Part shown: piece after piece, positions 54,035 through 62,452 of the stretch
Layout of the letters: every line of letters begins with the position of its first letter
Numbering within the stretch: the first letter of the stretch is position 1
From: Firmicutes bacterium HGW-Firmicutes-1
GTDB taxonomy: Bacteria; Bacillota; Clostridia; Lachnospirales; Vallitaleaceae
NCBI GenBank assembly: GCA_002841625.1
Contig: PHAG01000011.1
Span: 61,072 to 125,071 of the forward strand
Length of the DNA: 64,000 nt
Direction: 5' to 3'
Made by a program: the position numbers and the translations under genes
Notes under the pieces: model-generated
Told to the model about the DNA's origin: nothing
What the model saw: only the letters and a program-made list of their open reading frames with translations
The model's database searches: none

Positions 54035-54052
54035 AATATTGAATCTCCATTC

Positions 54053-54070
54053 ATTGAATATATATTCAAT
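54053..54070 (-). promoter_or_regulatory. TetR operator
   Basis: ATTGAATATATATTCAAT is an 18-base perfect palindrome 19 bases upstream of the TetR start. In this family such a site is usually bound by the regulator itself. Confidence 0.7.
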
Positions 54071-54229
54071 ATTACTCGCTAGTATACCCTTTGTCAAGAA
54101 AAAACAAAAGATTAACTATTTTGGTTACAAATATCCTCTTAATAGAAGTTTTATAACAAAAAAATCCTTGCATATCATAACAAGAATTTTCGTTAGTTAC
54201 GTAGTTATATAGTTATTGTCCTATAGTGG

Positions 54230-54450
54230 CTATAATGGTTTTACTGGTAGGTAAATATCAATAATATGTTTTTTCTCTGGATGTTTGCTAGGATCATTCA
54301 TATACATCTCAAAAACATACCCATCATCTGGCTGAAATCCACTGTTTGGAAGCCATTCACCATAAATATAATTCCAAGCATCCGTGTGTTCACTTTAATC
54401 AATCTCAAAATGGACAATTGCATATTTACCTGAAGGAATCACCATCTCTC
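54230..54450 (-). pseudogene. Remnant of a GyrI-like/AraC effector-binding domain
   Basis: On the minus strand the frame starting near 54450 reads FEIGEMVIPSGKYAIVHFEID, hits a stop codon, then goes on in the same frame with SEHTDAWNYIYGEWLPNSGF, QPDDGYVFEMYMNDPSKHPE and ends IIDIYLPVKPL at a stop at 54230. WNYIYGEWLPNSG and the closing D-I-Y-L-P-V are hallmarks of GyrI-like effector-binding domains. The front of the protein, where a DNA-binding part may have been, is missing. Confidence 0.75.
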
Positions 54451-55035
54451 CTATTTCAAAGTTTCCTGATACCTAAAACAATCTGTCGTATGGTCATTCA
54501 CCAAACCCACGGCTTGCATATAGGCATAACAAATTGTTGAACCAACAAAGGTAAACCCTCTTTTTTTAAGATCTTTTGACATATAATCGCTGATTTCTGT
54601 TTTGGTTGGTACTTCTTGAGCTGAAGAAAAATTGTTGATCATAACTTGATCATCCACAAAATTCCATAGGTACTTTTCAAATGAGCCAAATTCCTCGACA
54701 ACGACCAGAAACGCCTTTGCATTTTTACGAAAGCCATAAACCTTCAGACGATTACGAATAATTCCTGGGTCTAGCAAAATGTTTTCTAGCTCTTCATCCG
54801 TCATATTGGCAACTTCTATCGGATCAAATCCTTTAAACACCTTCTGGTAGTGCACTCTCTTTTTCAAAACGGTAATCCAAGATAATCCAGCCTGGGCACC
54901 TTCTAAACAGAGCATCTCAAACAGGTGTCGATCATCATGACTAGGTCTACCCCATTCTTCGTCATGATATTGACAATACGTTAGATCTGTACCAGCCCAC
55001 CAGCAACGTTGTTTCTCACTTATACGCTTTTCCAA
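54451..55035 (-). CDS. tag: DNA-3-methyladenine glycosylase I
   Basis: A protein of 194 residues. RCWWAGTDLTYCQYHDEEWGRPSHDDRHLFEMLCLEGAQAGLSW (in parts) is the family signature, with the Zn ligands Cys and His near the N-terminus and NDHTTDCFRY (His and Cys) at the C-terminus. It removes 3-methyladenine from DNA. It stands alone; the effector-domain remnant directly follows its stop codon. Confidence 0.95.
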   Translation of the reverse strand: MEKRISEKQRCWWAGTDLTYCQYHDEEWGRPSHDDRHLFEMLCLEGAQAGLSWITVLKKRVHYQKVFKGFDPIEVANMTDEELENILLDPGIIRNRLKVYGFRKNAKAFLVVVEEFGSFEKYLWNFVDDQVMINNFSSAQEVPTKTEISDYMSKDLKKRGFTFVGSTICYAYMQAVGLVNDHTTDCFRYQETLK

Positions 55036-55157
55036 GTTTTCACCTTCTCTATAGGGATCCCTTTGTATCCATAATTTAAAACAATATTATAAGATTCTCT
55101 TAATTCTTACCTACCGTAAATACAAAATTAAATCAACTTTATTTTATCACACCAATT

Positions 55158-55361
55158 TTACAAACAAAAAATCCTTTTTGGGATGACTGCTTTTCTTAAT
55201 TTCAATGGGATAAAGTATAATGTTTTGTTTAACCATTGTTTAGCAGTTGGAGGCCTAATTCCAACATCCTTTGCCATATCTGCATAATTTACCATTTGAC
55301 TCGTTCGTGCAGCACGTTTTGAGGACGAAGCCAAAATCGCTAAATATGCTGGTCTTTTCAA
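55158..55361 (-). pseudogene. Remnant of a DUF4143-type AAA ATPase
   Basis: A frame of 67 residues whose middle, LAILASSSKRAARTSQMVNYADMAKDVGIRPPTAKQWL (in parts), matches the central region of DUF4143 ATPases (normally about 400 residues), where it precedes SILEASGIV. Here it breaks off after KQWL into unrelated sequence, and the ATPase part upstream is absent. Confidence 0.65.
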
Positions 55362-55381
55362 TATTGGGTTTGTTTAGATAT

Positions 55382-56086
55382 TTAATGCAGCATAAATCTA
55401 TATGCAAAATCATTGAGTGAACTTGTTATAACTTTTTGACCCAGTGTATTCGGATGCGTACCATCTTCGCAAAGCAGTTCCCCTATATTACCAGCTTTTA
55501 GGAAGGATTCCCTTAGGTCAATTAGTGGCACGTGAGTTTCATGTGCAATCTCTTCAATGATCCTTGAATAGCTTTCTTGATGATCATAAATTCTATTCAC
55601 ATTTCCAAGAAACTCTAGTATATTTGCTTTATTTAAATCCGCACAAAACCATTCAAAAAATCTTTGTGGCTCTAATGGAGGCAATGTCGTCATTATAGGT
55701 AAGATGCCTTTCCCCTTTAACATATTGATTATGCTATAATATGTTTCTTTAAAAAGCTCGATTGGCGTGTTAGGTAAATGAGTCATTTTTGGATTTTCTG
55801 AGATTGCATTCCAATTATAGTCACAGTCATTTCCACCATAATCCATTATAATTGCGTCACATTCCATATTGGTTTCTAGTCTTTTTTCTAACAGTTTCTT
55901 ACCTTTTGTTACCGTACATCCCATATGGGAATAATTTTTTATCTGCATAGAATATCTTTTGCTTAACATTTCGATATTAATATGATTATCAACATGATAT
56001 CTTTTGTTTAATGGATTAATTTGAACACCTTTTAAAATCGAATCACCAAATAATCCAATACTTAAACTCTTTCCCATCGTTTTCAC
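55382..56086 (-). CDS. SGNH/GDSL hydrolase
   Basis: A protein of 234 residues. Block I reads LSIGLFGDSILKGVQ (Ser in GDS), block III IIMDYGGNDCDYNW (Gly, Asn) and block V EDGTHPNTLGQ (Asp and His). These give the catalytic set of the SGNH fold. No signal peptide, so it acts inside the cell, on an ester or acyl sugar that I cannot name. Confidence 0.88.
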   Translation of the reverse strand: MKTMGKSLSIGLFGDSILKGVQINPLNKRYHVDNHINIEMLSKRYSMQIKNYSHMGCTVTKGKKLLEKRLETNMECDAIIMDYGGNDCDYNWNAISENPKMTHLPNTPIELFKETYYSIINMLKGKGILPIMTTLPPLEPQRFFEWFCADLNKANILEFLGNVNRIYDHQESYSRIIEEIAHETHVPLIDLRESFLKAGNIGELLCEDGTHPNTLGQKVITSSLNDFAYRFMLH

Positions 56087-56243
56087 CTCGCCATTTAGAA
56101 TTCCATTTAATATAGTTTTTATTACTATATGTTATACTTTTTATAACCATATGTCAAGGTGTATATTACGATATGTTTACATCGTAAAACAGGACTAATT
56201 CGGTCAACGCTATATTCATAATCGCCAATATATTAGCCATTAC

Positions 56244-56279
56244 TTGACATTATCCGCAATAAGAGATAATATATTATCT
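56244..56279 (+). promoter_or_regulatory. hipBA promoter and operator
   Basis: TTGACA (56244-56249), 17 bases, TAATAT (56267-56272). A perfect palindrome AGATAATATATTATCT (56264-56279) covers the -10 and ends at the base before the hipB ATG. The transcription start predicted from -10 falls at about the ATG, so the mRNA would be leaderless. Confidence 0.7.
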
Positions 56280-56564
56280 ATGAACAATTATTTTTTAAGT
56301 CAAAAAACCCCTAAAGAAATTGATGAAGGAATAGCGCTTCGAATACGGAGCATCAGAAAAGCCATGAAGCTGACACAGGAAAAACTGAGCGAAAAATCAG
56401 GAGTAAGCTTGGGTTCTGTAAAACGGTTTGAACACACAGGTGAAATATCTCTTAGTTCTCTTACCAAAATCGCTATTGCAATGGAATGTGAAAATGATCT
56501 GGAAAGCTTATTTTCCGAAAGACCGTTTAAATCCATACAGGAGGTAATCGATGGACAGAATTAA
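56280..56564 (+). CDS. hipB: HipB-like antitoxin, XRE family
   Basis: A protein of 94 residues. Residues about 25-80 form the Xre-type helix-turn-helix: IRKAMKLTQEKLSEKSGVSLGSVKRFEHTGEISLSSLTKIAIAM (in parts). The ATG at 56280 has no Shine-Dalgarno sequence, since the promoter and palindrome lie directly upstream. It overlaps the HipA gene by 14 bases, the typical antitoxin-toxin coupling. It should bind the palindrome and neutralise HipA. Confidence 0.88.
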   Translation: MNNYFLSQKTPKEIDEGIALRIRSIRKAMKLTQEKLSEKSGVSLGSVKRFEHTGEISLSSLTKIAIAMECENDLESLFSERPFKSIQEVIDGQN

Positions 56565-57678
56565 AACAATATCAGTTCGGTATGATGGTAGACTTGTAGG
56601 CACAATGGCATTATACAAAAATTTTCAGGTTGCTTTTGAATATGACAAAGAATGGCTAAATACCGGATTTTCTATTAGTCCCTTTTCATTGCCTTTGGAA
56701 AAGAGGGTCTTTATTCCAAAAACTGATCCGTTTGAAGGCCTGTATGGTGTATTTGCAGACAGCCTACCTGATGGATGGGGTCGTCTTCTTGTGGACAGAT
56801 TGCTCCTAAAAAACAAAATAAATCCACTCGAGATCAACAATATAAATAGGCTGGCAATTGTCGGTTCTTCAGGAATGGGTGCACTTACTTATGAGCCAGT
56901 TTACCACCTCGAAGGTATATCAAATACTTCCATGGATCTTGATACCATTGCCATAGAATGCGCAAATGTTCTTCGCACAGATTACTCAGATAATCTTGAT
57001 GAATTGTTTAAACTTGGTGGTTCTTCAGGCGGTGCCAGACCGAAAATACTGACAGATATTAATGGTGAAGAATGGATTGTCAAATTCCCATCATCTGTGG
57101 ATTCAAAGGATATTGGCGAAAAAGAATACAATTATTCCTTATGTGCAAAGGAATGTGGCATTATAATGGAGAAAACAAGACTGTTTCCTTCTGCAATATG
57201 CAACGGATATTTCGGAACACGCAGATTTGACAGAAAAAAGGATGTATCAGGTGCAACAAAGAAAATTCACATGATATCTGTTAGTGCACTTTTAGAGACA
57301 ACACACCGAATTCCGAATCTTGATTACAATATTCTTTTAAGGCTTACATTAGAACTGACGAAGGACTTTGCTGAGGTTGAAAAATTTTACCGCCTCATGT
57401 GCTTTAATGTATTCTCACATAATCGGGATGATCACTCCAAGAACTTTTCTTTTCTTTATGATGATACTGCCAACAGATGGAATCTATCACCAGCTTATGA
57501 CCTAACATACAGCTCCTCTATCGGAGGAGAACATGCTACCTGTATAAATGGTAACGGAAAGAATCCAGGTATGAAAGATATACTGGAAGTCGCAAAAAAT
57601 GTTGGCCTTAAGGAAGTAAAGTCAAAAATGATTGCTATGGAAATCAAAGAGATTGTTGAGAAGTTCAACTTAAAGTAA
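56551..57678 (+). CDS. hipA: HipA-like serine/threonine kinase toxin
   Basis: A protein of 375 residues, shorter than E. coli HipA (440). FVYGVFADSLPDGWGRLLVDRLL-type segment (residues 65-90), LFKLGGSSGGARPKI near residue 153, EWIVKFPSS near residue 175, catalytic VFSHNRDDHSKNFSF near residue 290 and LSPAYDLTYS near residue 313 are all hallmarks of HipA kinases. GGAGG precedes the ATG. Known family members phosphorylate tRNA synthetases and halt growth. The target here is unknown. Confidence 0.93.
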   Translation: MDRIKTISVRYDGRLVGTMALYKNFQVAFEYDKEWLNTGFSISPFSLPLEKRVFIPKTDPFEGLYGVFADSLPDGWGRLLVDRLLLKNKINPLEINNINRLAIVGSSGMGALTYEPVYHLEGISNTSMDLDTIAIECANVLRTDYSDNLDELFKLGGSSGGARPKILTDINGEEWIVKFPSSVDSKDIGEKEYNYSLCAKECGIIMEKTRLFPSAICNGYFGTRRFDRKKDVSGATKKIHMISVSALLETTHRIPNLDYNILLRLTLELTKDFAEVEKFYRLMCFNVFSHNRDDHSKNFSFLYDDTANRWNLSPAYDLTYSSSIGGEHATCINGNGKNPGMKDILEVAKNVGLKEVKSKMIAMEIKEIVEKFNLK

Positions 57679-57857
57679 GTGCAAATGTGGTTGTTAACCT
57701 ACAAAAGGCGAATTTTAAACTCCTTAAAAAACAGTTAAAAAATCGCCTTTTTCTATCATCCTATAGCAATAACCCTTTTGGTTGCTATTGCAATAACTCT
57801 ACCCTAAACGTCCTCGTAAAGTCAAGTTTTAAAACGTCCTTATCCGATTTTAAGTCC

Positions 57858-59612
57858 TTACTCAATAAGAATTTCATGAACACGTTCTGGATAATCTGTA
57901 ATGATACCATCTACTCTGTATTTTAATACTTCACGAATATTTTCATCCAAATTTACTGTCCAGACCCATACTTCTCTATTTAGCTTGTGGGTGTTTTTGA
58001 CAAAAGCATCTGAAAGCATATATTGATGAATCGTATAAAAATCTACGTCTAGTAAGCTGAGATTACCAATAGAAGCATATAATATTGCCCCTATTTTAAT
58101 TTCTGGATTTATCGAACGAATCTCTTTGAGAATTTTCTGATCAAAGGATTGAATATATGTATCGTCAATCATATTATTTCTTTCAACTAATTCAACTATC
58201 TTCTCTGCCATTTCCTGATCAGATCCATAATTTTTAATATCTATAATCACTTTGGCTTTTTTATCGATTTCAAGTAAGGCTTCCTCTAATGTGGGAATCT
58301 TTTCATCTAGATAACTATTTTTGAACCCTATGTAGATATCTTTAATTATACTGTAATTCAGATCAGCTACCCTTTCATCCTTCCCTGCTACTCTTTTCAA
58401 GGTTCTATCATGGTTTAATACCAAAACACCATCCTTTGATATCTGCACATCAATCTCTATAACCTCTACACCTAACTCTATCGACTCTCGAATGCTACTA
58501 ATGGAGTTCTCAGGTGCAAGATGATAACCCCGATGGGCAGCCACAACGATATCCCAGTTAAATATTTTTTCTGTATAAGAGTAATTGAACAGGAACATGA
58601 TCGTTAAGTAAATCACTACAACAAATGAAAAGAGATACTTTCTTGACTCAAAAAATTGTATGACCTTATTTTCTATTTTCATTAGCTGAGGATGAGATTT
58701 TAACATTACCTCATCTATTGGCTCTTCCTTTTGACAAGTGAAATAATAAAATAAATTAGTTACAAATATTACATTGATTGGCATGATTAGAATCACTAGC
58801 AAATATGTTATATAACTTGATAAAGTCAGTGCGTAGTTGCTTACTAATGGATTTGTGATACTATCCATAAACCATTTAATGAATCCAGTTAATAAATATA
58901 TTGATGTAATCCCTATAAAAAAAACTACTATGTTGAAAATGATTAAGTATACAAAAATACGGATTTCATTTTTTCTAGTGATTCTAATACTCGAGAGCAT
59001 CGCCTTTGATCCCTTGAGACCTTTAATTACAATAAAATGGATCGTAAAAATACTCCGTATAAACAAATAGATACATAAAAATAAAATTATTATATTTAGA
59101 ATAAGGTATATCTTAGAGCCATTTAATTGACTTGTAATCAAAATTGGAAGATTTATTTTTTCTTGAATGATTTTCATAAAATTCAAGTTAAGGGGCAAAA
59201 TGATTAACATAAAAAAGGGAACAATCTGAAATATACTCAGTCCAAATAGCTTTGGTACTCTTTTTAATACAAACAAAAGTGAATTGAGTACATCTACCTC
59301 TTGATTGAAATACTGTTTTTGAGATATTACTATGAGCACTCCTGCTTCTACAAAAACAATGATGACACACAATATAAAGATCACTATTATTCCAACAAGT
59401 CCTTTATAACTCATAGCGGCCTGGTAGACCTCTTTGTTATAATACGTGGACGCTCCCATCCACCTCAATAACATTTTATAGATATATGTTAATATAGGCA
59501 CCCAAATAAAACTTGTAAAAATGATAACTATAAACTCAAAAACAATATATTTTTTAAAATTTTCACAAAAACTTTTTATACTGCAGCCTAATAACCGAAA
59601 CATTGCATTCAC
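57858..59612 (-). CDS. Membrane-anchored glycerophosphodiester phosphodiesterase
   Basis: A protein of 584 residues. The first 345 or so residues contain about eight membrane helices (the GDPD membrane domain). Residues about 350-584 are the GDPD barrel: DIVVAAHRGYHLAPENSISSIRESIELGVEVIEIDVQISKDGVLVLNHDRTLKR (in parts), with the catalytic His pair HRG and NHD and the Glu and Asp in EIDV. The end VDGIITDYPERV is also typical. It cleaves glycerophosphodiesters or polyglycerol-phosphate chains at the membrane. Single gene. Confidence 0.93.
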   Translation of the reverse strand: MNAMFRLLGCSIKSFCENFKKYIVFEFIVIIFTSFIWVPILTYIYKMLLRWMGASTYYNKEVYQAAMSYKGLVGIIVIFILCVIIVFVEAGVLIVISQKQYFNQEVDVLNSLLFVLKRVPKLFGLSIFQIVPFFMLIILPLNLNFMKIIQEKINLPILITSQLNGSKIYLILNIIILFLCIYLFIRSIFTIHFIVIKGLKGSKAMLSSIRITRKNEIRIFVYLIIFNIVVFFIGITSIYLLTGFIKWFMDSITNPLVSNYALTLSSYITYLLVILIMPINVIFVTNLFYYFTCQKEEPIDEVMLKSHPQLMKIENKVIQFFESRKYLFSFVVVIYLTIMFLFNYSYTEKIFNWDIVVAAHRGYHLAPENSISSIRESIELGVEVIEIDVQISKDGVLVLNHDRTLKRVAGKDERVADLNYSIIKDIYIGFKNSYLDEKIPTLEEALLEIDKKAKVIIDIKNYGSDQEMAEKIVELVERNNMIDDTYIQSFDQKILKEIRSINPEIKIGAILYASIGNLSLLDVDFYTIHQYMLSDAFVKNTHKLNREVWVWTVNLDENIREVLKYRVDGIITDYPERVHEILIE

Positions 59613-59702
59613 CTACATTCGATCATCTATTTTTACAAATGATATTTTTTCGATCAGATTTTTTCTTTCAACACTTCATTCTATTTTTCACGCATTACGT
59701 GC

Positions 59703-59801
59703 AACAACTAACTATTCATTCACCCGAAAGGTTAGTCCAGGGTAAATCATAGATTCACACTGATCGTTCACATTAAAAGCCTTCGTTTCCACAATGCCAT
59801 A
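59703..59801 (-). repeat. 99-base direct repeat, left copy
   Basis: Positions 59703-59801 and 63902-64000 are identical. They cover the 3' end of a Phd-Uma2 gene. The match continues up to the window edge, so the full length of the repeat is unknown. The left end of the match coincides with the deletion joint in copy 5. Confidence 0.9.
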
Positions 59802-60394
59802 ACCGTATTCCCTGGGGATAGTACTTCGACTAGCAATCGTGGTATACCCGTATATCTACCACTCTCGTTCGTATCCTCTTTCCAATTACAAATAATCAAC
59901 AGGTCTGGTTGGACAATGTTTGTGAACTTATTATTCCCTCTACGAAGCAATGTGACATCGAAAGGCGACTCAAATACGTCACAAGGTTTTCCTGTTAAAT
60001 AACGATCAATTTCAATGTGGAATCGCGAAACAACGCGTTGATGATAGACATTAGGGGATCCCAACATGTACACTTCACCATCAATATATTCGTAACGATT
60101 ATTAGCCTCTTCATTCATGTTTTTAAATTCTTCATAAGTCATCTGAACTCTACTCAGATTATATGCTTCCATCGCTTCAGCAACACGGCCTGGTTCATAA
60201 GCTTTATGCATTGAGGCATCCACATCGAATACCTGACGTAAATTAGCTGAACTTTCTATGATTTCATCTTCTTTTGTATGATTCAATAATTTTGCAATGA
60301 TTTCGCCATTTTTAGTAATGTACACTGGCTCAGTTGAACAAAGCCTTAAATACTTGCCAAACGAATTTTTAATGTCTGTGGATGTCACTTTCAT
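59712..60394 (-). pseudogene. Phd-Uma2 fusion gene, copy 5, broken by an internal deletion
   Basis: The frame from ATG at 60394 encodes TSTDIKNSFGKYLRLC (Phd-like), a linker about 27 residues longer than in the other copies, then RYEYIDGEVYMLGS, VVSRFHIEI, IVQPDLLIICNW (Asp) and LLVEVLSPGN (Glu). After PGNT the frame runs into a short nonsense end at 59768. One frame over, from about 59795, the normal C-terminal end is readable: YGIVETKAFNVNDQCESMIY and PGLTFRVNE up to a stop at 59712. About 40 codons with the catalytic Lys region are missing at the joint. The 99-base end recurs at 63902-64000. Confidence 0.8.
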
Positions 60395-60431
60395 ACGAAC
60401 CCTCCTCGATTAAATTTCTAATTCGAACTTA

Positions 60432-60491
60432 GTGTATAATTTACACTTGCGTTATTATATCCATTTTAACTAATTTAGCCATTTTAGTCAA
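60432..60491 (-). promoter_or_regulatory. Promoter of Phd-Uma2 copy 5
   Basis: Minus strand: TTGACT (60486-60491), 17 bases, TAAAAT (60463-60468). A palindrome GTGTATAATTTACAC (60432-60446, arms GTGTA/TACAC) follows in the leader. Promoter strength is therefore retained although the gene is broken. Confidence 0.5.
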
Positions 60492-60694
60492 TGGGGCGAG
60501 TGATAATCATTCATGAACCACACACTATTGCAACTTTCTATCGTGAAAGATTTAGCATTCTGGGGAATATCCAACATAACCTGACTTAATTCCATATATT
60601 ATTATTAAATAGCATCTAATAAATGAAACATTCTTGTCCTCTTTTTCATATGATGTACTGTAGCATAATATCTTATTGAAAAGAGGTGAAACAT

Positions 60695-62095
60695 TTGTCA
60701 AACAAAAAAGAAAAGCAAGCAACTTTAGCAAAAAAACCAGTTACTGGAACAATTGAAGCAGGAAATACCATATACCGTGTATTTGTAGAAGACATTCAAG
60801 GATCTGGAGTTGGTCTTTATACTGCAACCACTGGTCCTAATCATCCTGCTGGTGACGGTTTAAGTGTACTTTTTGGAAATGGCTCCCCTGGTACCTCCTT
60901 TAACACCTTCCGTTCTTTTACAACCAATACAGATTATACTGTAGTAAATACGTTCACTACACCGCCATTTACACTATTCAATATTGAACCTTATGCAAGT
61001 ACTCAACCAATTGGAACAACGGGTGTTCGTACGACTTACATATTACCAGGTCCCCCTATTTCGCCAGATGAATTAATTATAGTTCAAGATGTTAACGTAA
61101 TAGGAACTACTTTTAATGATTCCTACATTGAAGTAAGCGTAGGGATTACAAATGACGGAGATATACCTGCCCAAATTGGTATTCGTTATCTTTGGGACTT
61201 TATCATTCTTAGTGACGACGGACCAACCTTTCAAGCACTGCTGCCAAATGGTCCAGTATTAACCAATGAAGCTGAATTTACTCCTCCAACCTTTGAAGCT
61301 TATCAGATGGTGGATAATGATACAAATCCATCACCGCCCTCCTTCATTGTATATGGAACCGCCCTTGGTACAAGCCAATTGCCAGTTAGCATTGCACCAA
61401 GTAAAATACAATACGCAAGTTGGTCTGGTAGTGTAGTTACAGCATTTGACTATGCAACCGATCCGAATAAAGATATAGCGGATGAACCAATAAACGATAC
61501 TGCAGTCCTTTACTATTGGGGTCATAATACGAATAGTGCAGTTATTCTTGAGGCTGGTGGGGGCTCTTTCACCAGGACAGCAGCATTATTTGCAACAAAG
61601 CCTGGCATTGTACCACCGTTTATTAACAACAACATATGCGCTGAGTTTATAAGAATATTTGGTGCATGCCGACAAGAAGCAGAAAGGACTATGACCTTCC
61701 GTATTCCTGAATTAAAGCTCCGAACCTATTTAGGTTGTTCTATAAAAAGTAGGCGCTGTTTTGTTTTAAGAACCAGTGAACCTAATGAAGCGGAGATCGT
61801 TGAAGCAATAATATTACTATCCTTCGTGTTAGATTATCAGATTAGTATTAGTGGTCGAATCAGACATATTTTTAGATTATTTAATTTTACCACTACGACC
61901 TCAATACTAGCACCAGAAGGTACTCGTGTTAGTTGTGAAATTCTTGAGTCATCCTGTGAAAGTACCGTATCGACTAATTGCTTAATTCAAACAACAGTTC
62001 AAGCAACTGTTTTAGTTCGATCCAAGGGTATCGAAACGACTATACTACCTTTTGTAGCAGGTTGTCCTACCAGTTTGTGTAACCCCGAAGCATAG
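60695..62095 (+). CDS. Unrecognised 466-residue protein, possibly a surface or spore-coat protein
   Basis: A protein of 466 residues. AAGAGGTG lies before a TTG at 60695, which I take as start; a GTG at 60686 would overlap the site. No signal peptide. Residues 15-300 are rich in G, T, P, N and beta-type repeats (GSGVGLYTATTGPNHPAGDG, SVLFGNGSPGTSFNTF), typical of stable beta folds. From about residue 310 on there are nine cysteines in short spacing, including CAEFIRIFGACRQE, YLGCSIKSRRCFVL and CPTSLC. It might be a surface or coat protein held by disulfides. I do not recognise the family. Confidence 0.7.
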   Translation: MSNKKEKQATLAKKPVTGTIEAGNTIYRVFVEDIQGSGVGLYTATTGPNHPAGDGLSVLFGNGSPGTSFNTFRSFTTNTDYTVVNTFTTPPFTLFNIEPYASTQPIGTTGVRTTYILPGPPISPDELIIVQDVNVIGTTFNDSYIEVSVGITNDGDIPAQIGIRYLWDFIILSDDGPTFQALLPNGPVLTNEAEFTPPTFEAYQMVDNDTNPSPPSFIVYGTALGTSQLPVSIAPSKIQYASWSGSVVTAFDYATDPNKDIADEPINDTAVLYYWGHNTNSAVILEAGGGSFTRTAALFATKPGIVPPFINNNICAEFIRIFGACRQEAERTMTFRIPELKLRTYLGCSIKSRRCFVLRTSEPNEAEIVEAIILLSFVLDYQISISGRIRHIFRLFNFTTTTSILAPEGTRVSCEILESSCESTVSTNCLIQTTVQATVLVRSKGIETTILPFVAGCPTSLCNPEA

Positions 62096-62106
62096 AAGAA
62101 AAAATA

Positions 62107-62160
62107 AAAGGGCTGATGCAAATCTAACACATTGTTAGAGATGCAGCAGCTCTTTAAAAA
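62107..62160 (+). terminator. Terminator after the unrecognised protein
   Basis: Nested inverted repeats GGGCTG/CAGCTC, TGCA/TGCA and CTAAC/GTTAG form a long hairpin, followed by TTTAAAAA. Confidence 0.65.
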
Positions 62161-62241
62161 TCTAATCTATAGCTTCCTCAAGTTGATATTTTATTGGCCA
62201 CTTCATATTGATCAGAAGTCATAGCATCACCTCATCTAGTT

Positions 62242-62392
62242 TTACAACTGCGTATATTTTTTGCTTGTCCCCTTGGCTTTTTCCACTGGATATTTTTCTC
62301 GGTTCTTTTCAATCTTCTTAAGGGTCGCTTCCTTTAAATCAATTCCTATGCAATCAGCCATTAACAAGCAATATAAAAAAAATCCGCTAAAA
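62242..62392 (-). pseudogene. Remnant of a MazG-like gene
   Basis: Minus strand reading FLYCLLMADCIGIDLKEATL, then KKIEKNREKYPVEKAKGTSK and a stop at 62242. It corresponds to the last 46 residues of the intact gene at 45395, with few differences (for example CVGIDLRE to CIGIDLKE). Two bases are lost where the similarity fades near 62385, and the N-terminal half is missing. Confidence 0.85.
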
Positions 62393-62452
62393 TCCAAAGG
62401 AATGGTTATATCTATTTCTAATATTAATTAACCACAAAATACCTCAATAAAG

